Source: Paenibacillus farraposensis (lineage in GTDB: Bacteria > Bacillota > Bacilli > Paenibacillales > Paenibacillaceae). From it: 64,000 bases of DNA. The stretch is from NCBI RefSeq assembly GCF_020736845.1, contig NZ_JAFFQR010000063.1:62001-126000 (forward strand), given 5' to 3'. The notes beneath the pieces are model-generated. The model saw only the letters and a program-made list of their open reading frames with translations. It was not told where the DNA came from and searched no databases. A program made the position numbers and the translations under genes. The first letter of the stretch is position 1, and each line of letters opens with the position of its first letter. This document shows, piece by piece, positions 8,625 to 14,774 of the stretch.

Positions 8625-9273
8625 ATGAAAAAATTTGCGATTATTCTTTCTGCTTTACTGCTTTTTGTTGTAGGTGCTCCTAACATTTATGCAGCACAAG
8701 ATGATACAACAGTTCCCCAACCCGATATTGTTTCTGCGACTATTGTGGTCGATCGAGCCTATAAAACTGTTCCTCTGGATAACAGCGCTGTAGTGTCCTT
8801 TTTGACAAAAGAAGAAAGATTATGATTCATACGTAGCTGCTTCAAATGATAGAAATACCACAGTCCAGTTAGAAGCTGTCGACTCTGTAATACGGCCTTC
8901 GAGTACCCATATTGAGAACACGTTTATTTCAGGTACTACAAGAGATCACCAATTTATCAATTATCATGAGGAGACTCCTTATTGGGCCAAAGCAAGTAAT
9001 TATACAGTTACTAGAGCAAAGACATATAACGCTTCTACTACGCTAAAATACGACGATGTATCTTTTACTGTCGGAGTTTCTTACTCGTATTCAGTAGCGA
9101 CGCAAATCCCGGCAGACCCGAGTAGATTTAGTAGACTAGGGGTTTCGGCTGACTTAACTCTTAAAAAGTATAGAGCCGTTCAGTATGATAATTACACTGG
9201 ACAAAGAATAAGCTCATGGGATTTTGTTGCTACGAATGTTCGCAATACTTACCTTGCACCTGCTTACCAATAA
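8625..9273 (+). pseudogene. Secreted protein interrupted by one frameshift
   Basis: The first frame (66 codons, to 8825) starts with a signal peptide (MKKFAIILSALLLFVVGAPN, cleavage near YAA) after AGAGGAAATC. A second frame continues without a gap to the stop at 9271-9273, reading DYDSYVAASNDRN onward. Removing one A from the run at 8813-8819 joins them into about 216 residues of polar, beta-rich sequence with no recognised domain. The coding character of both halves argues for one gene with a recent 1-nt insertion or an error in the sequence. Confidence 0.65.
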
Positions 9274-9338
9274 CAACCGAGTAGGCCAGCAACTTTCTGG
9301 TCTTCTAAAAACATGCTACTGAAAAAACAGAAAAACGA

Positions 9339-9374
9339 AGGGCGTTCCAGGATTGATCTGGAGCGTCCTTTTGG
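9339..9374 (+). terminator. Terminator downstream of the frameshifted secreted protein
   Basis: GGGCGTTCCAG pairs with CTGGAGCGTCC (with G-T pairs) around a 7-nt loop, followed by TTTT. Confidence 0.6.
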
Positions 9375-9383
9375 TGTTAATTT

Positions 9384-9525
9384 ATCGTCCTGTAACCTTT
9401 GTCCACGCAGCAGCTAGCAGTGAAAGCCACGCCTTGCGAGATGAGTTATGAGCAGTACATTGAAGAGTGCATTATAGAAGAACCGCTCAACTGGCGAAGA
9501 ATTAGCCCGTTTTTATATCGCTGTG
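9384..9525 (+). repeat. Chimeric duplicate: piece of hmp joined to piece of the peptide receptor
   Basis: 9384-9445 repeats hmp 4793-4854 (62 bp, one mismatch seen). It runs directly into 9446-9525, which repeats receptor positions 5898-5973, except that it has four extra bases (TACA, 9456-9459) missing from the receptor at 5.9 kb. The 1.04 kb that separate these pieces at the source are absent. The junction lies at a short ATGAG-type microhomology. This looks like a partial duplication followed by an internal deletion; it does not encode a product. Confidence 0.88.
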
Positions 9526-9844
9526 CTTAACAAGGAAATATTTTTTCCATCATACAAAAAATAAACTTGGATCGTTCTAAGGCTTTATATTCTTCAACTT
9601 TTTAGCTACTGAAGGAAAATAACCCTTTTTTTTCGGTCCCATCCTCCAGAATAGCTATATCTATTTGTTTCTAAAGCTATCAAGGCACGTATTAACACAT
9701 TAACTTAAAAATTGAATAATTCAGTTGCCAAATCGCATCAATGGAAAAAAATACGCCAAATGAAATAGCGGGAAATACCGATAACAAAAATGACAGATGA
9801 AAAGCAATTACCGCAGCTGATGTGGATTTATTTGGAGAGTATAT
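9526..9844. other. AT-rich spacer without recognisable genes
   Basis: No supported open frame on either strand. A 21-codon minus-strand frame near 9570-9640 has GGAGG directly abutting its ATG and is not convincing. Confidence 0.35.
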
Positions 9845-10215
9845 ATGGACGCTGAATTTGAGGTTTTTGCACGATGGTTGGTAGGATTTTTTAAATTTAA
9901 AAATATCAATACTTCTATTATTACTTTTGGTGTACTTACTTTGTCATATCTTATATTTATTACACTTAGATCACAAACAATAGTAGATATACTTAAAAGT
10001 GCTTTATTCACTATACCAATTTTCATACTATATTTAGTAATTGATCTTAAAAAAGTATTGAACATAGTAAATTTATAAAGTTTATTTATCATCCAATAGT
10101 AAAAATACTTGTTTCTATCCCTATGTTTATTGTTGTTCTAGTTTTCTATTCTCAACAATTGCATGATCCATTATATATAAAGTCATTTTTAATTGATTTA
10201 GTTTATATTTTGTGA
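9845..10215 (+). pseudogene. Small multi-pass membrane protein, probably frameshifted
   Basis: The first frame (77 codons, 9845-10078) starts after TTTGGAGAG and holds two hydrophobic segments (SIITFGVLTLSYLIFITL; ALFTIPIFILYLVI). A shifted frame then continues to 10215 (KFIYHPIVKILVSIPMFIVV onward) with a third hydrophobic segment. Joining them needs one base change near 10070 and gives about 122 residues with three membrane spans. Alternatively the first frame alone is a complete 77-aa protein. No family recognised. Confidence 0.45.
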
Positions 10216-10389
10216 TACTCAGACGAAGAAATAAGAAACCAAAAAAAATTAAAATTGAAGGCAATGGAATCCATTTCCATGAATAAACATATTGTGATAA
10301 CATAAGAATATAAATAAGGACGGTCCACCAACCGTCCCCAGTACGACAACTTGAGTAGGATACCCCTCCAAGCAAATTGTAGCGAGAAG

Positions 10390-10440
10390 AAAGTGACCCT
10401 CACCGGTGGCAACCTAAGAGTGGGTCACTTCTTTTTTTCG
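10390..10440 (+). terminator. Bidirectional terminator inside the toxin-antitoxin locus
   Basis: GAAAGTGACCC pairs with GGGTCACTTC around a 22-nt loop and is followed by seven T on the plus strand. The stop codon of the minus-strand toxin lies in the loop, so a plus-strand RNA ending here would be antisense to the 3' end of the toxin message. Confidence 0.75.
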
Positions 10441-10509
10441 TTCAATATATGTCAGCAGCGCAATTAAAAAAGTTGCGAACATAAGTATATCGGAAAAAGA
10501 GAAGTTCAT
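10414..10509 (-). CDS. Putative holin-like / type I toxin, 31 aa
   Basis: Begins MNFSFSDILMFATFLIALLT, then YIERKKEVTHS. One membrane span with a charged C-terminus, as in the small hydrophobic type I toxins and holin-like toxins of Bacillales. A very strong ribosome binding site (AAAGGAGGTGA) sits upstream, and a promoter with extended -10 (TGGTATAAT) on the minus strand at 10568-10576. The strong plus-strand terminator overlapping its 3' end suggests an antisense RNA antitoxin, as in TxpA/RatA. The antitoxin promoter was not located. Function is inferred from this layout. Confidence 0.6.
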   Translation of the reverse strand: MNFSFSDILMFATFLIALLTYIERKKEVTHS

Positions 10510-10567
10510 ACGGTTCACCTCCTTTCCAGAGGGAACCCACCCACTCAAGGTGTGTTGTACAATCCAG

Positions 10568-10576
10568 ATTATACCA
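10568..10576 (-). promoter_or_regulatory. Extended -10 promoter of the 31-aa toxin
   Basis: Minus-strand TGGTATAAT lies about 60 bases before the toxin start codon. Confidence 0.55.
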
Positions 10577-10577
10577 C

Positions 10578-10605
10578 GAGCCCTCTATTATGAGGGCTTT
10601 TTTAT
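10578..10605 (+). terminator. Terminator-like hairpin upstream of the toxin promoter
   Basis: GCCCTC-TATTAT-GAGGGC followed by TTTTTTATTTT. Its plus-strand gene is unclear; it may insulate the toxin locus. Confidence 0.6.
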
Positions 10606-10624
10606 TTTAAATAGCAGTGAGGCT

Positions 10625-10762
10625 TTATCCCTCCTGCTCTTTTACTTTCCTCAATATCCGATTCACTTCTACGCTAACGGTCCGGTCATTAGGTTCTGAC
10701 CGCTCGCGCAGCCATTCCAATATTTCCGGTTCGAAATAAATAGCCTCTCTGATTTTCTTCAC
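10625..10762 (-). CDS. Small ribbon-helix-helix-like protein, 45 aa
   Basis: Begins with GTG: KKIREAIYFEPEILEWLRER, then NDRTVSVEVNRILRKVKEQEG. A short beta-strand followed by two helices matches the Arc/CopG ribbon-helix-helix pattern of small DNA-binding repressors common on mobile elements. A weak ribosome binding site (TTAAGG) precedes the GTG. Lies upstream of the toxin in the same direction, with an intervening plus-strand terminator. Family assignment is tentative. Confidence 0.5.
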   Translation of the reverse strand: MKKIREAIYFEPEILEWLRERSEPNDRTVSVEVNRILRKVKEQEG

Positions 10763-10825
10763 CGAACCTTAACATATCGGATTCTTATATACAATCTGGC
10801 GGCGGCCTTACGCGGAAGGCGTGAA

Positions 10826-11164
10826 ATGGAAAAGAAAAAAGCAGAATGCAGCAGCAACGGATTAATTCATGTTCCAGATATTCGTATTGAGTACAAAGGA
10901 TTCACCATACAGCCTAAGCTGGACATGGGACGTAATCCTTTGCGGATAAAAGGGAATGATATACGGCGTGTCTACATCGTTGTGGAGAATGGTTGTCTTG
11001 CAATGCCTGGAGGTGTATGGGCCTGTTCAGTTGTTGAGGCAAAACACATGATTGACACCTATCTCGAATCAGGCGGGACGTGCAGAAGTTTAGGGAGTTG
11101 TTACGTAAAGCTGAATGCAATGAGTATGAAGAGGTATAATACGGGGTTCCATCCCCCTCTATAG
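10826..11164 (+). CDS. Hypothetical protein, 112 aa
   Basis: No recognised domain. The N-terminus is polar, followed by a compact alpha/beta-looking region (EYKGFTIQPKLDMGRNPLRI; VVEAKHMIDTYLESGG). Four Cys are scattered without a metal-binding spacing. A ribosome binding site (GGAAGG) precedes the ATG, and a 30-codon gene starts 12 bases after the stop, so the two are probably co-transcribed. The accessory surroundings suggest a prophage or genomic-island gene. Confidence 0.55.
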   Translation: MEKKKAECSSNGLIHVPDIRIEYKGFTIQPKLDMGRNPLRIKGNDIRRVYIVVENGCLAMPGGVWACSVVEAKHMIDTYLESGGTCRSLGSCYVKLNAMSMKRYNTGFHPPL

Positions 11165-11175
11165 GAGGTAACAAT

Positions 11176-11268
11176 ATGTATGATGTAATCTTATGGACCA
11201 TATCCATATCTGGATGGGTAATAAGTCTTGCTTCATTATTGTTAAGTATCCGAAATTACTTTAGATAA
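11176..11268 (+). CDS. Tiny membrane peptide, 30 aa
   Basis: Reads MYDVILWTISISGWVISLAS and ends LLLSIRNYFR, one hydrophobic span with a basic tail. A near-perfect GGAGGT lies six bases before the ATG and a strong terminator follows directly. Probably translated together with the 112-aa gene upstream. Could be a toxin-like or regulatory membrane peptide; function unknown. Confidence 0.55.
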   Translation: MYDVILWTISISGWVISLASLLLSIRNYFR

Positions 11269-11269
11269 C

Positions 11270-11308
11270 AAAAAGCTCTGCCGACCATAAGGTTAGCAGA
11301 GCTTTTCA
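11270..11308 (+). terminator. Strong terminator, usable from both strands
   Basis: AAAAGCTCTGCC pairs with GGTTAGCAGAGCTTTT. It ends the plus-strand unit at 10826-11268 and the minus-strand gene at 11312-11485. Confidence 0.85.
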
Positions 11309-11311
11309 AAT

Positions 11312-11485
11312 TTATTTAGAGTATTCACTTACTTCAAACGTCAGGATACGATCATACAGCATGTAGTCCTTACGGCTGCTGAATGGACCTTTATTATTAT
11401 CGTGTTTATTTATGGCATATGAAGCCGATCCAGACCCAGCCTGCTTGCCTTCGAACCATAACCCTTTCGCGATTTCTTTTATCAT
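11312..11485 (-). CDS. Hypothetical protein, 57 aa
   Basis: Reads MIKEIAKGLWFEGKQAGSGS and ends LTFEVSEYSK. Polar and probably cytoplasmic. GGAGGTGTCAA precedes the ATG. A degraded paralog lies in opposite orientation at 11606-11732, sharing GPFS-RKDY and ILTFEVSEYS. Family not recognised; the strong start site and a shared conserved tail support a real gene. Confidence 0.6.
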   Translation of the reverse strand: MIKEIAKGLWFEGKQAGSGSASYAINKHDNNKGPFSSRKDYMLYDRILTFEVSEYSK

Positions 11486-11605
11486 TTGACACCTCCGAAG
11501 TATATTAGTCTTCTATACTAAATGGAGAGTCATGTCGAAGTATCATATAGCTTGTCACAATGTAAAAAAGGCCCTATCCATTATGGAGTGACACAGAGTA
11601 ATTAC

Positions 11606-11732
11606 TGCTATAAAATTTAAATGCATCATTGACAAGCACAATAACAACAAGGGCCCATTCAGTAATCGCAAAGACTACGTAATCTTCAATAAAATACTCA
11701 CATTTGAAGTAAGTGAGTATTCAACTAAATAA
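11606..11732 (+). pseudogene. Truncated inverted paralog of the 57-aa gene
   Basis: The frame ending at 11732 encodes KHNNNKGPFSNRKDYV, then ILTFEVSEYSTK, matching the C-terminal two thirds of the minus-strand gene at 11312-11485. No start codon or ribosome binding site is left and the N-terminal third is not recognisable. With its partner it forms a diverged inverted repeat. Confidence 0.65.
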
Positions 11733-11737
11733 TCAAC

Positions 11738-11780
11738 AAAGGACTCCATACTGGTTACATACCAGCGGAGTCCTTTTTCA
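11738..11780 (+). terminator. Terminator after the inverted paralog
   Basis: AAAGGACTCC pairs with GGAGTCCTTT with an inner CTGG/CCAG stem, followed by TTTTT. It overlaps the end of the minus-strand frame at 11755. Confidence 0.7.
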
Positions 11781-11970
11781 CATCTACTCTAAATTCAAAC
11801 TGCTCACGGAAGAAATAAGAGCCGTTAGTCTTAATTGACTCCCGCGTTATCTTCTCTACTGTTCCTCCGTAGTCTACAATCTCCGTCATATCCTCGCTCA
11901 GTGACTGGACTACATATACTCTTACCTGGCTTAATGCAACTGCAAATAGTCCAGCATCTGACTTCAACAC
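11755..11970 (-). CDS. Hypothetical protein fragment, 71 aa
   Basis: The frame is open for another 12 codons upstream of the GTG at 11970 without an ATG or ribosome binding site, and the product (LSQVRVYVVQSLSEDM; REQFEFRVDVKKDSAGM) begins abruptly. Likely a 5'-truncated gene. No family recognised. Confidence 0.3.
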   Translation of the reverse strand: MLKSDAGLFAVALSQVRVYVVQSLSEDMTEIVDYGGTVEKITRESIKTNGSYFFREQFEFRVDVKKDSAGM

Positions 11971-12106
11971 TTTATATGGTTTATATGGGATATAGGAATC
12001 TATCTGTTAGGTAATAGTTTCTTTTTGCTGTTAATAGATTCATGCTTATACATCGCTATCGCCACTGACATATAAATAAAGTATACCTTAGCAAGGGGGG
12101 ATGCAG

Positions 12107-12268
12107 ATGATCAAAACAAGAGTAAAAACGTTCAAACATCGTGTCGGTAAAAACAAATTCTTGGTCGTTAAAATTTTTCAGGCTGCAAATGCCAGAACAA
12201 GAAATGGTAATGCGCTGGCAACCAATGCACTGAACATCAAAATATCCAAACGCAAAAAGCACCACTAA
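12107..12268 (+). CDS. Small basic protein, 53 aa, GNALA family member 1
   Basis: Begins MIKTRVKTFKHRVGKNKF and ends NALNIKISKRKKHH, highly basic. It shares the core AR-x-x-GNALA-x-N-x-x-N and a KRK-H tail with the next gene. The start is set at 12107 because GGGGGG lies six bases upstream; the in-frame ATG at 12101 abuts it. No family recognised; nucleic-acid or spore-structure binding would suit the charge but is a guess. Confidence 0.6.
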   Translation: MIKTRVKTFKHRVGKNKFLVVKIFQAANARTRNGNALATNALNIKISKRKKHH

Positions 12269-12310
12269 GACCATCCGCACCTTCATTTCCTATGAAGGGA
12301 GGTGATTTCC

Positions 12311-12445
12311 ATGAGTAGAAGAAGACACCATGTAAAAAGAAATAGCATTTCGATCCGGTCAAATCAAAAAGCGTCTGCACGTGCACAAGGCAATGCGCTG
12401 GCTGCCAATCTGTTCAACGTAAATGTTAAAAAGAGAAAACACTAA
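12311..12445 (+). CDS. Small basic protein, 44 aa, GNALA family member 2
   Basis: Begins MSRRRHHVKRNSISIRSNQK and ends NLFNVNVKKRKH. Paralog of the gene 42 bases upstream, sharing the GNALA core and basic tail. GGGAGGTGATTTCC precedes the ATG. The pair forms a short operon ended by the terminator at 12524-12559. Function unknown. Confidence 0.65.
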   Translation: MSRRRHHVKRNSISIRSNQKASARAQGNALAANLFNVNVKKRKH

Positions 12446-12523
12446 TGTTTTCAGCAGGGCAAAGGCATTGCTCCCTTTCATATCTTTTAGCAACACTCTT
12501 TACGAAAAGAGCCTAAAAATATT

Positions 12524-12559
12524 CCCCAGCCGACCATTTAAGGTTGGCTGGGCTTTTTG
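12524..12559 (+). terminator. Terminator after the two small basic genes
   Basis: CCCAGCCGACC pairs with GGTTGGCTGGG (11 bp, one G-T), followed by TTTTT. Confidence 0.85.
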
Positions 12560-12589
12560 TTATTCGAGTGTTTAGTTCTTTTCACAGAA

Positions 12590-12706
12590 TTAAATCCAAA
12601 ATGCTTTAGTAATGATAACCAACAGAATAAACAACACCAAGATTGCACCTATAGAGTGATGTCCACCGTATCCACCATAACCTGCTACACCTTCATGTCC
12701 ACTCAT
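12590..12706 (-). CDS. YjcZ-family tiny transmembrane sporulation protein
   Basis: 38 residues starting MSGHEGVAGYGGYGGHH, then one membrane span ending ITKAFWI. A Gly/Tyr-rich N-terminus plus single C-terminal span is the YjcZ pattern (small spore-associated membrane proteins). The true start is this ATG at 12706, after AAAGGAGG; the longer upstream open frame is not coding. Paralog at 12902-13018. Confidence 0.8.
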   Translation of the reverse strand: MSGHEGVAGYGGYGGHHSIGAILVLFILLVIITKAFWI

Positions 12707-12786
12707 GATTGCTTGAACCTCCTTTATTTGTAGTACAATATAAATATATGTACAAATTCGACAGAGGACAGGGCATACAGGTAAAC

Positions 12787-12824
12787 AAAAAAACACCCCA
12801 CAAGCTTAAGCCAGCAGGGTGTTA
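12787..12824 (-). terminator. Terminator of the second YjcZ-like gene
   Basis: On the minus strand AACACCC pairs with GGGTGTT, followed by seven T. Nearly the same hairpin recurs at 13098-13131. Confidence 0.7.
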
Positions 12825-12901
12825 ACACGTTTTTAGGAGACAGTATCGAACTTATACTTGGTGAAGTAAAAGAGGTGATTCAACAGCTTCTTTTCACAAA
12901 A

Positions 12902-13018
12902 TTAAACCCACAATGCTTTAGTGATTATAACCAACAGGATAAAGAGCACCAAAATTGCACTCGTCGATGTGAAAGGACAAAAATGTTTGGCCCTATGCTC
13001 ATGTCCATATTCACTCAC
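12902..13018 (-). CDS. YjcZ-family-like tiny transmembrane protein
   Basis: 38 residues from GTG (after AAAGGAGGAG), beginning SEYGHEHRAKHFCPFTS and ending in a membrane span almost identical to the neighbour's (AILVLFILLVIITKALWV). The Gly/Tyr-rich part is replaced by a His-rich polar stretch. A tandem duplicate of 12590-12706 with a diverged exposed part. Confidence 0.7.
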   Translation of the reverse strand: MSEYGHEHRAKHFCPFTSTSAILVLFILLVIITKALWV

Positions 13019-13097
13019 ATGAACTCCTCCTTTTTTAAAGATACGGTATAGAGTATGTGTCCTTAAAGAAATTGACAGGGCTAAACGGCAATTCGCA

Positions 13098-13131
13098 AAA
13101 AACACCCCACCAGCTTAGCCAGCAGGGTGTC
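13098..13131 (-). terminator. Duplicate terminator, likely remnant of a third YjcZ unit
   Basis: Minus-strand CACCCTGCTGG...GGGGTGTTTTTT, almost the same as the hairpin at 12787-12824. No intact gene precedes it on the minus strand; only transposase and fragment frames lie beyond. Confidence 0.6.
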
Positions 13132-13296
13132 ACCGATGCTTTCGGATTACACAACGGTACTTCCGTATGTGTTGTTATAAGTATTGACAAAAATATTTAA
13201 ACACTACATTGCTTTAATACATCACCACTAATTAAGCAGTGTTCTAAACATTTTTTTCTAGTTCTTCTAAATCACTATCCCAGATTTCCTTATAGA

Positions 13297-13580
13297 TCAT
13301 ATGTTTCTTGATATCATAGTGATGTGATTTTCATCACTAAACAGAGCATAAGAGCATATAGCACTATACTCTGATTCTGATTGGCAAGAATTTAATAGGT
13401 TATGCACCTTACATATCAATTCATTCTGATCATCAATTGCCTGAGTACCATTGGTCTTCTCAATCCATTCACCAGTATATCCAAGGTTCCAGAACACTTG
13501 ATTACCTATTTTGAATCTAGGCAATAAAAGATGTTCAGAATCATTTAGCTTAAAATCCGAACAGTTCTTTTTCCAATCTC
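13297..13580 (-). pseudogene. 3' part of an unknown gene fused in frame to transposase debris
   Basis: The frame 13297-13647 starts as IS3-type OrfB (RRRIGRIMKEQG) and then changes into unrelated sequence (NDSEHLLLPRFKIGNQVFWN; NGTQAIDDQNELICKVHNLL). The unrelated part has no own start and appears truncated by the insertion. No family recognised. Confidence 0.45.
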
Positions 13581-14117
13581 GTCCTTGTTCTTTCATGATC
13601 CGGCCAATTCGGCGTCTGGACACCACGAATCCGCATTCATGGAGCATGACCTTGATCTTGCGTGTGCCGTAGGCTTTTGGAAGATATCCACAACCGCTTC
13701 GGTCATATCATCTTCATGGACCCGTTCCCTGGCTTCATAGTAGAACGTACTTCTTGCCATTTGTAGGACGCCCACACATTGCTGATACTGAGTATTTATC
13801 ACGATTGTTCTGGATGATAGCTACTTTCGTTTCCATGATCAGTGCGGCTTGCTTTAAAATATCGACTCCATCTTCAAACGCTAGTTCTCTTTTCGCAAAG
13901 CCATCAGCTCGTTTTCATCTGAAGAACGATTGTCTTTCTCCTTGAAGGAGCCTGACGTCTGAGCTTGCTTGATCCAGCGATCCAAGGCTGAAGCTGTGAG
14001 TCCATATTCCTTCACAAGGACTGCCCGGGATTTTCCGTTTTCATAGCACCATTTGCTTTTTAAATTCTGAGGTGAAAGTTCGCCGTTGTTGTTTTGGCAT
14101 TTATTTTTCTTGTCCAA
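13570..14117 (-). mobile_element. Degraded IS3-family insertion sequence
   Basis: Minus strand: orfA at 13881-14117 (78 codons) carries the IS3/IS911 HTH (VLVKEYGLTASALDRWIKQA). orfB follows in two out-of-phase pieces, 13593-13802 (MARSTFYYEARERVHEDDM, TEAVVDIFQK) and the start of 13297-13647 (LHECGFVVSRRRIGRIMKEQ). The DDE catalytic region is missing, so the element is immobile. Terminal inverted repeats could not be assigned with confidence. Confidence 0.8.
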
Positions 14118-14198
14118 CTAAGTGTAGCCGATCCAATGTAGCAGTTGCTAAGTGTAGAACAAAGGGTCGAAGAAATAACTTAGAGCCTTTGTTGCTGC

Positions 14199-14447
14199 TC
14201 AGTCTTCTACAGAACTGATGTATCGAGGCTCAAAACACCTCTTTTCAGACTTGAAAAAATACTCTTTCCCCACGACTAGATGAGGAATAACGGATGTTGA
14301 TGAGATATACAATTTTTTATATTCACTACCGTTAGCAGGATTACTTTGTATGACCAGATAATCTTTATTCATCTTTACTAATTTCGCGACTTCATGAACT
14401 GGAGATTTGTAATTAAAATAAATAACACCTATGCGAAAGTATTCCAT
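14199..14447 (-). CDS. Hypothetical protein, 82 aa
   Basis: Begins MEYFRIGVIYFNYKSPVHEV and reads as a coherent, beta-rich soluble protein (KLYISSTSVIPHLVVGKEYF), but no clear ribosome binding site precedes the ATG. Lies next to the IS relic. No family recognised; may be a remnant. Confidence 0.4.
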   Translation of the reverse strand: MEYFRIGVIYFNYKSPVHEVAKLVKMNKDYLVIQSNPANGSEYKKLYISSTSVIPHLVVGKEYFFKSEKRCFEPRYISSVED

Positions 14448-14762
14448 TTTGGAGAAGGAGATGACATGGAACTGTTACATCGTTTCTATTTTGCCTCTAA
14501 AAATAAACCGATGGGATTTTTGCCGTGTTAGATTTATTTCACAGAAAATCAAATGAAGAACACACCGCAGCTTTCATAATTACGAAGTTGGCAGGTAGGC
14601 TTTATTTCTCATGTAAGTTCGTCCTGCTTCACCTGTGTTGCAGAAATTGGAATGATATTGATTTAAAATCCTGTTTTCGCTGTTCAAACTGGGCTATAGT
14701 CTCTATAATGCCTTTTTAATTTCATAAAAATTGAAATGCAATGATTACCAAAATGAACAGCC
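14448..14762. other. Spacer without supported genes
   Basis: A 21-codon plus-strand frame at 14466 has a GGAGAAGGAG site but an unremarkable product. The longer open frame around 14525-14719 has no start signal. Nothing else seen. Confidence 0.35.
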
Positions 14763-14774
14763 ATGGAGGAGAAC

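Noticed and set aside
9560..9660. 21-codon minus-strand lysine-rich frame
   Set aside because: GGAGG abuts the ATG with no spacer and the product is too short to judge.
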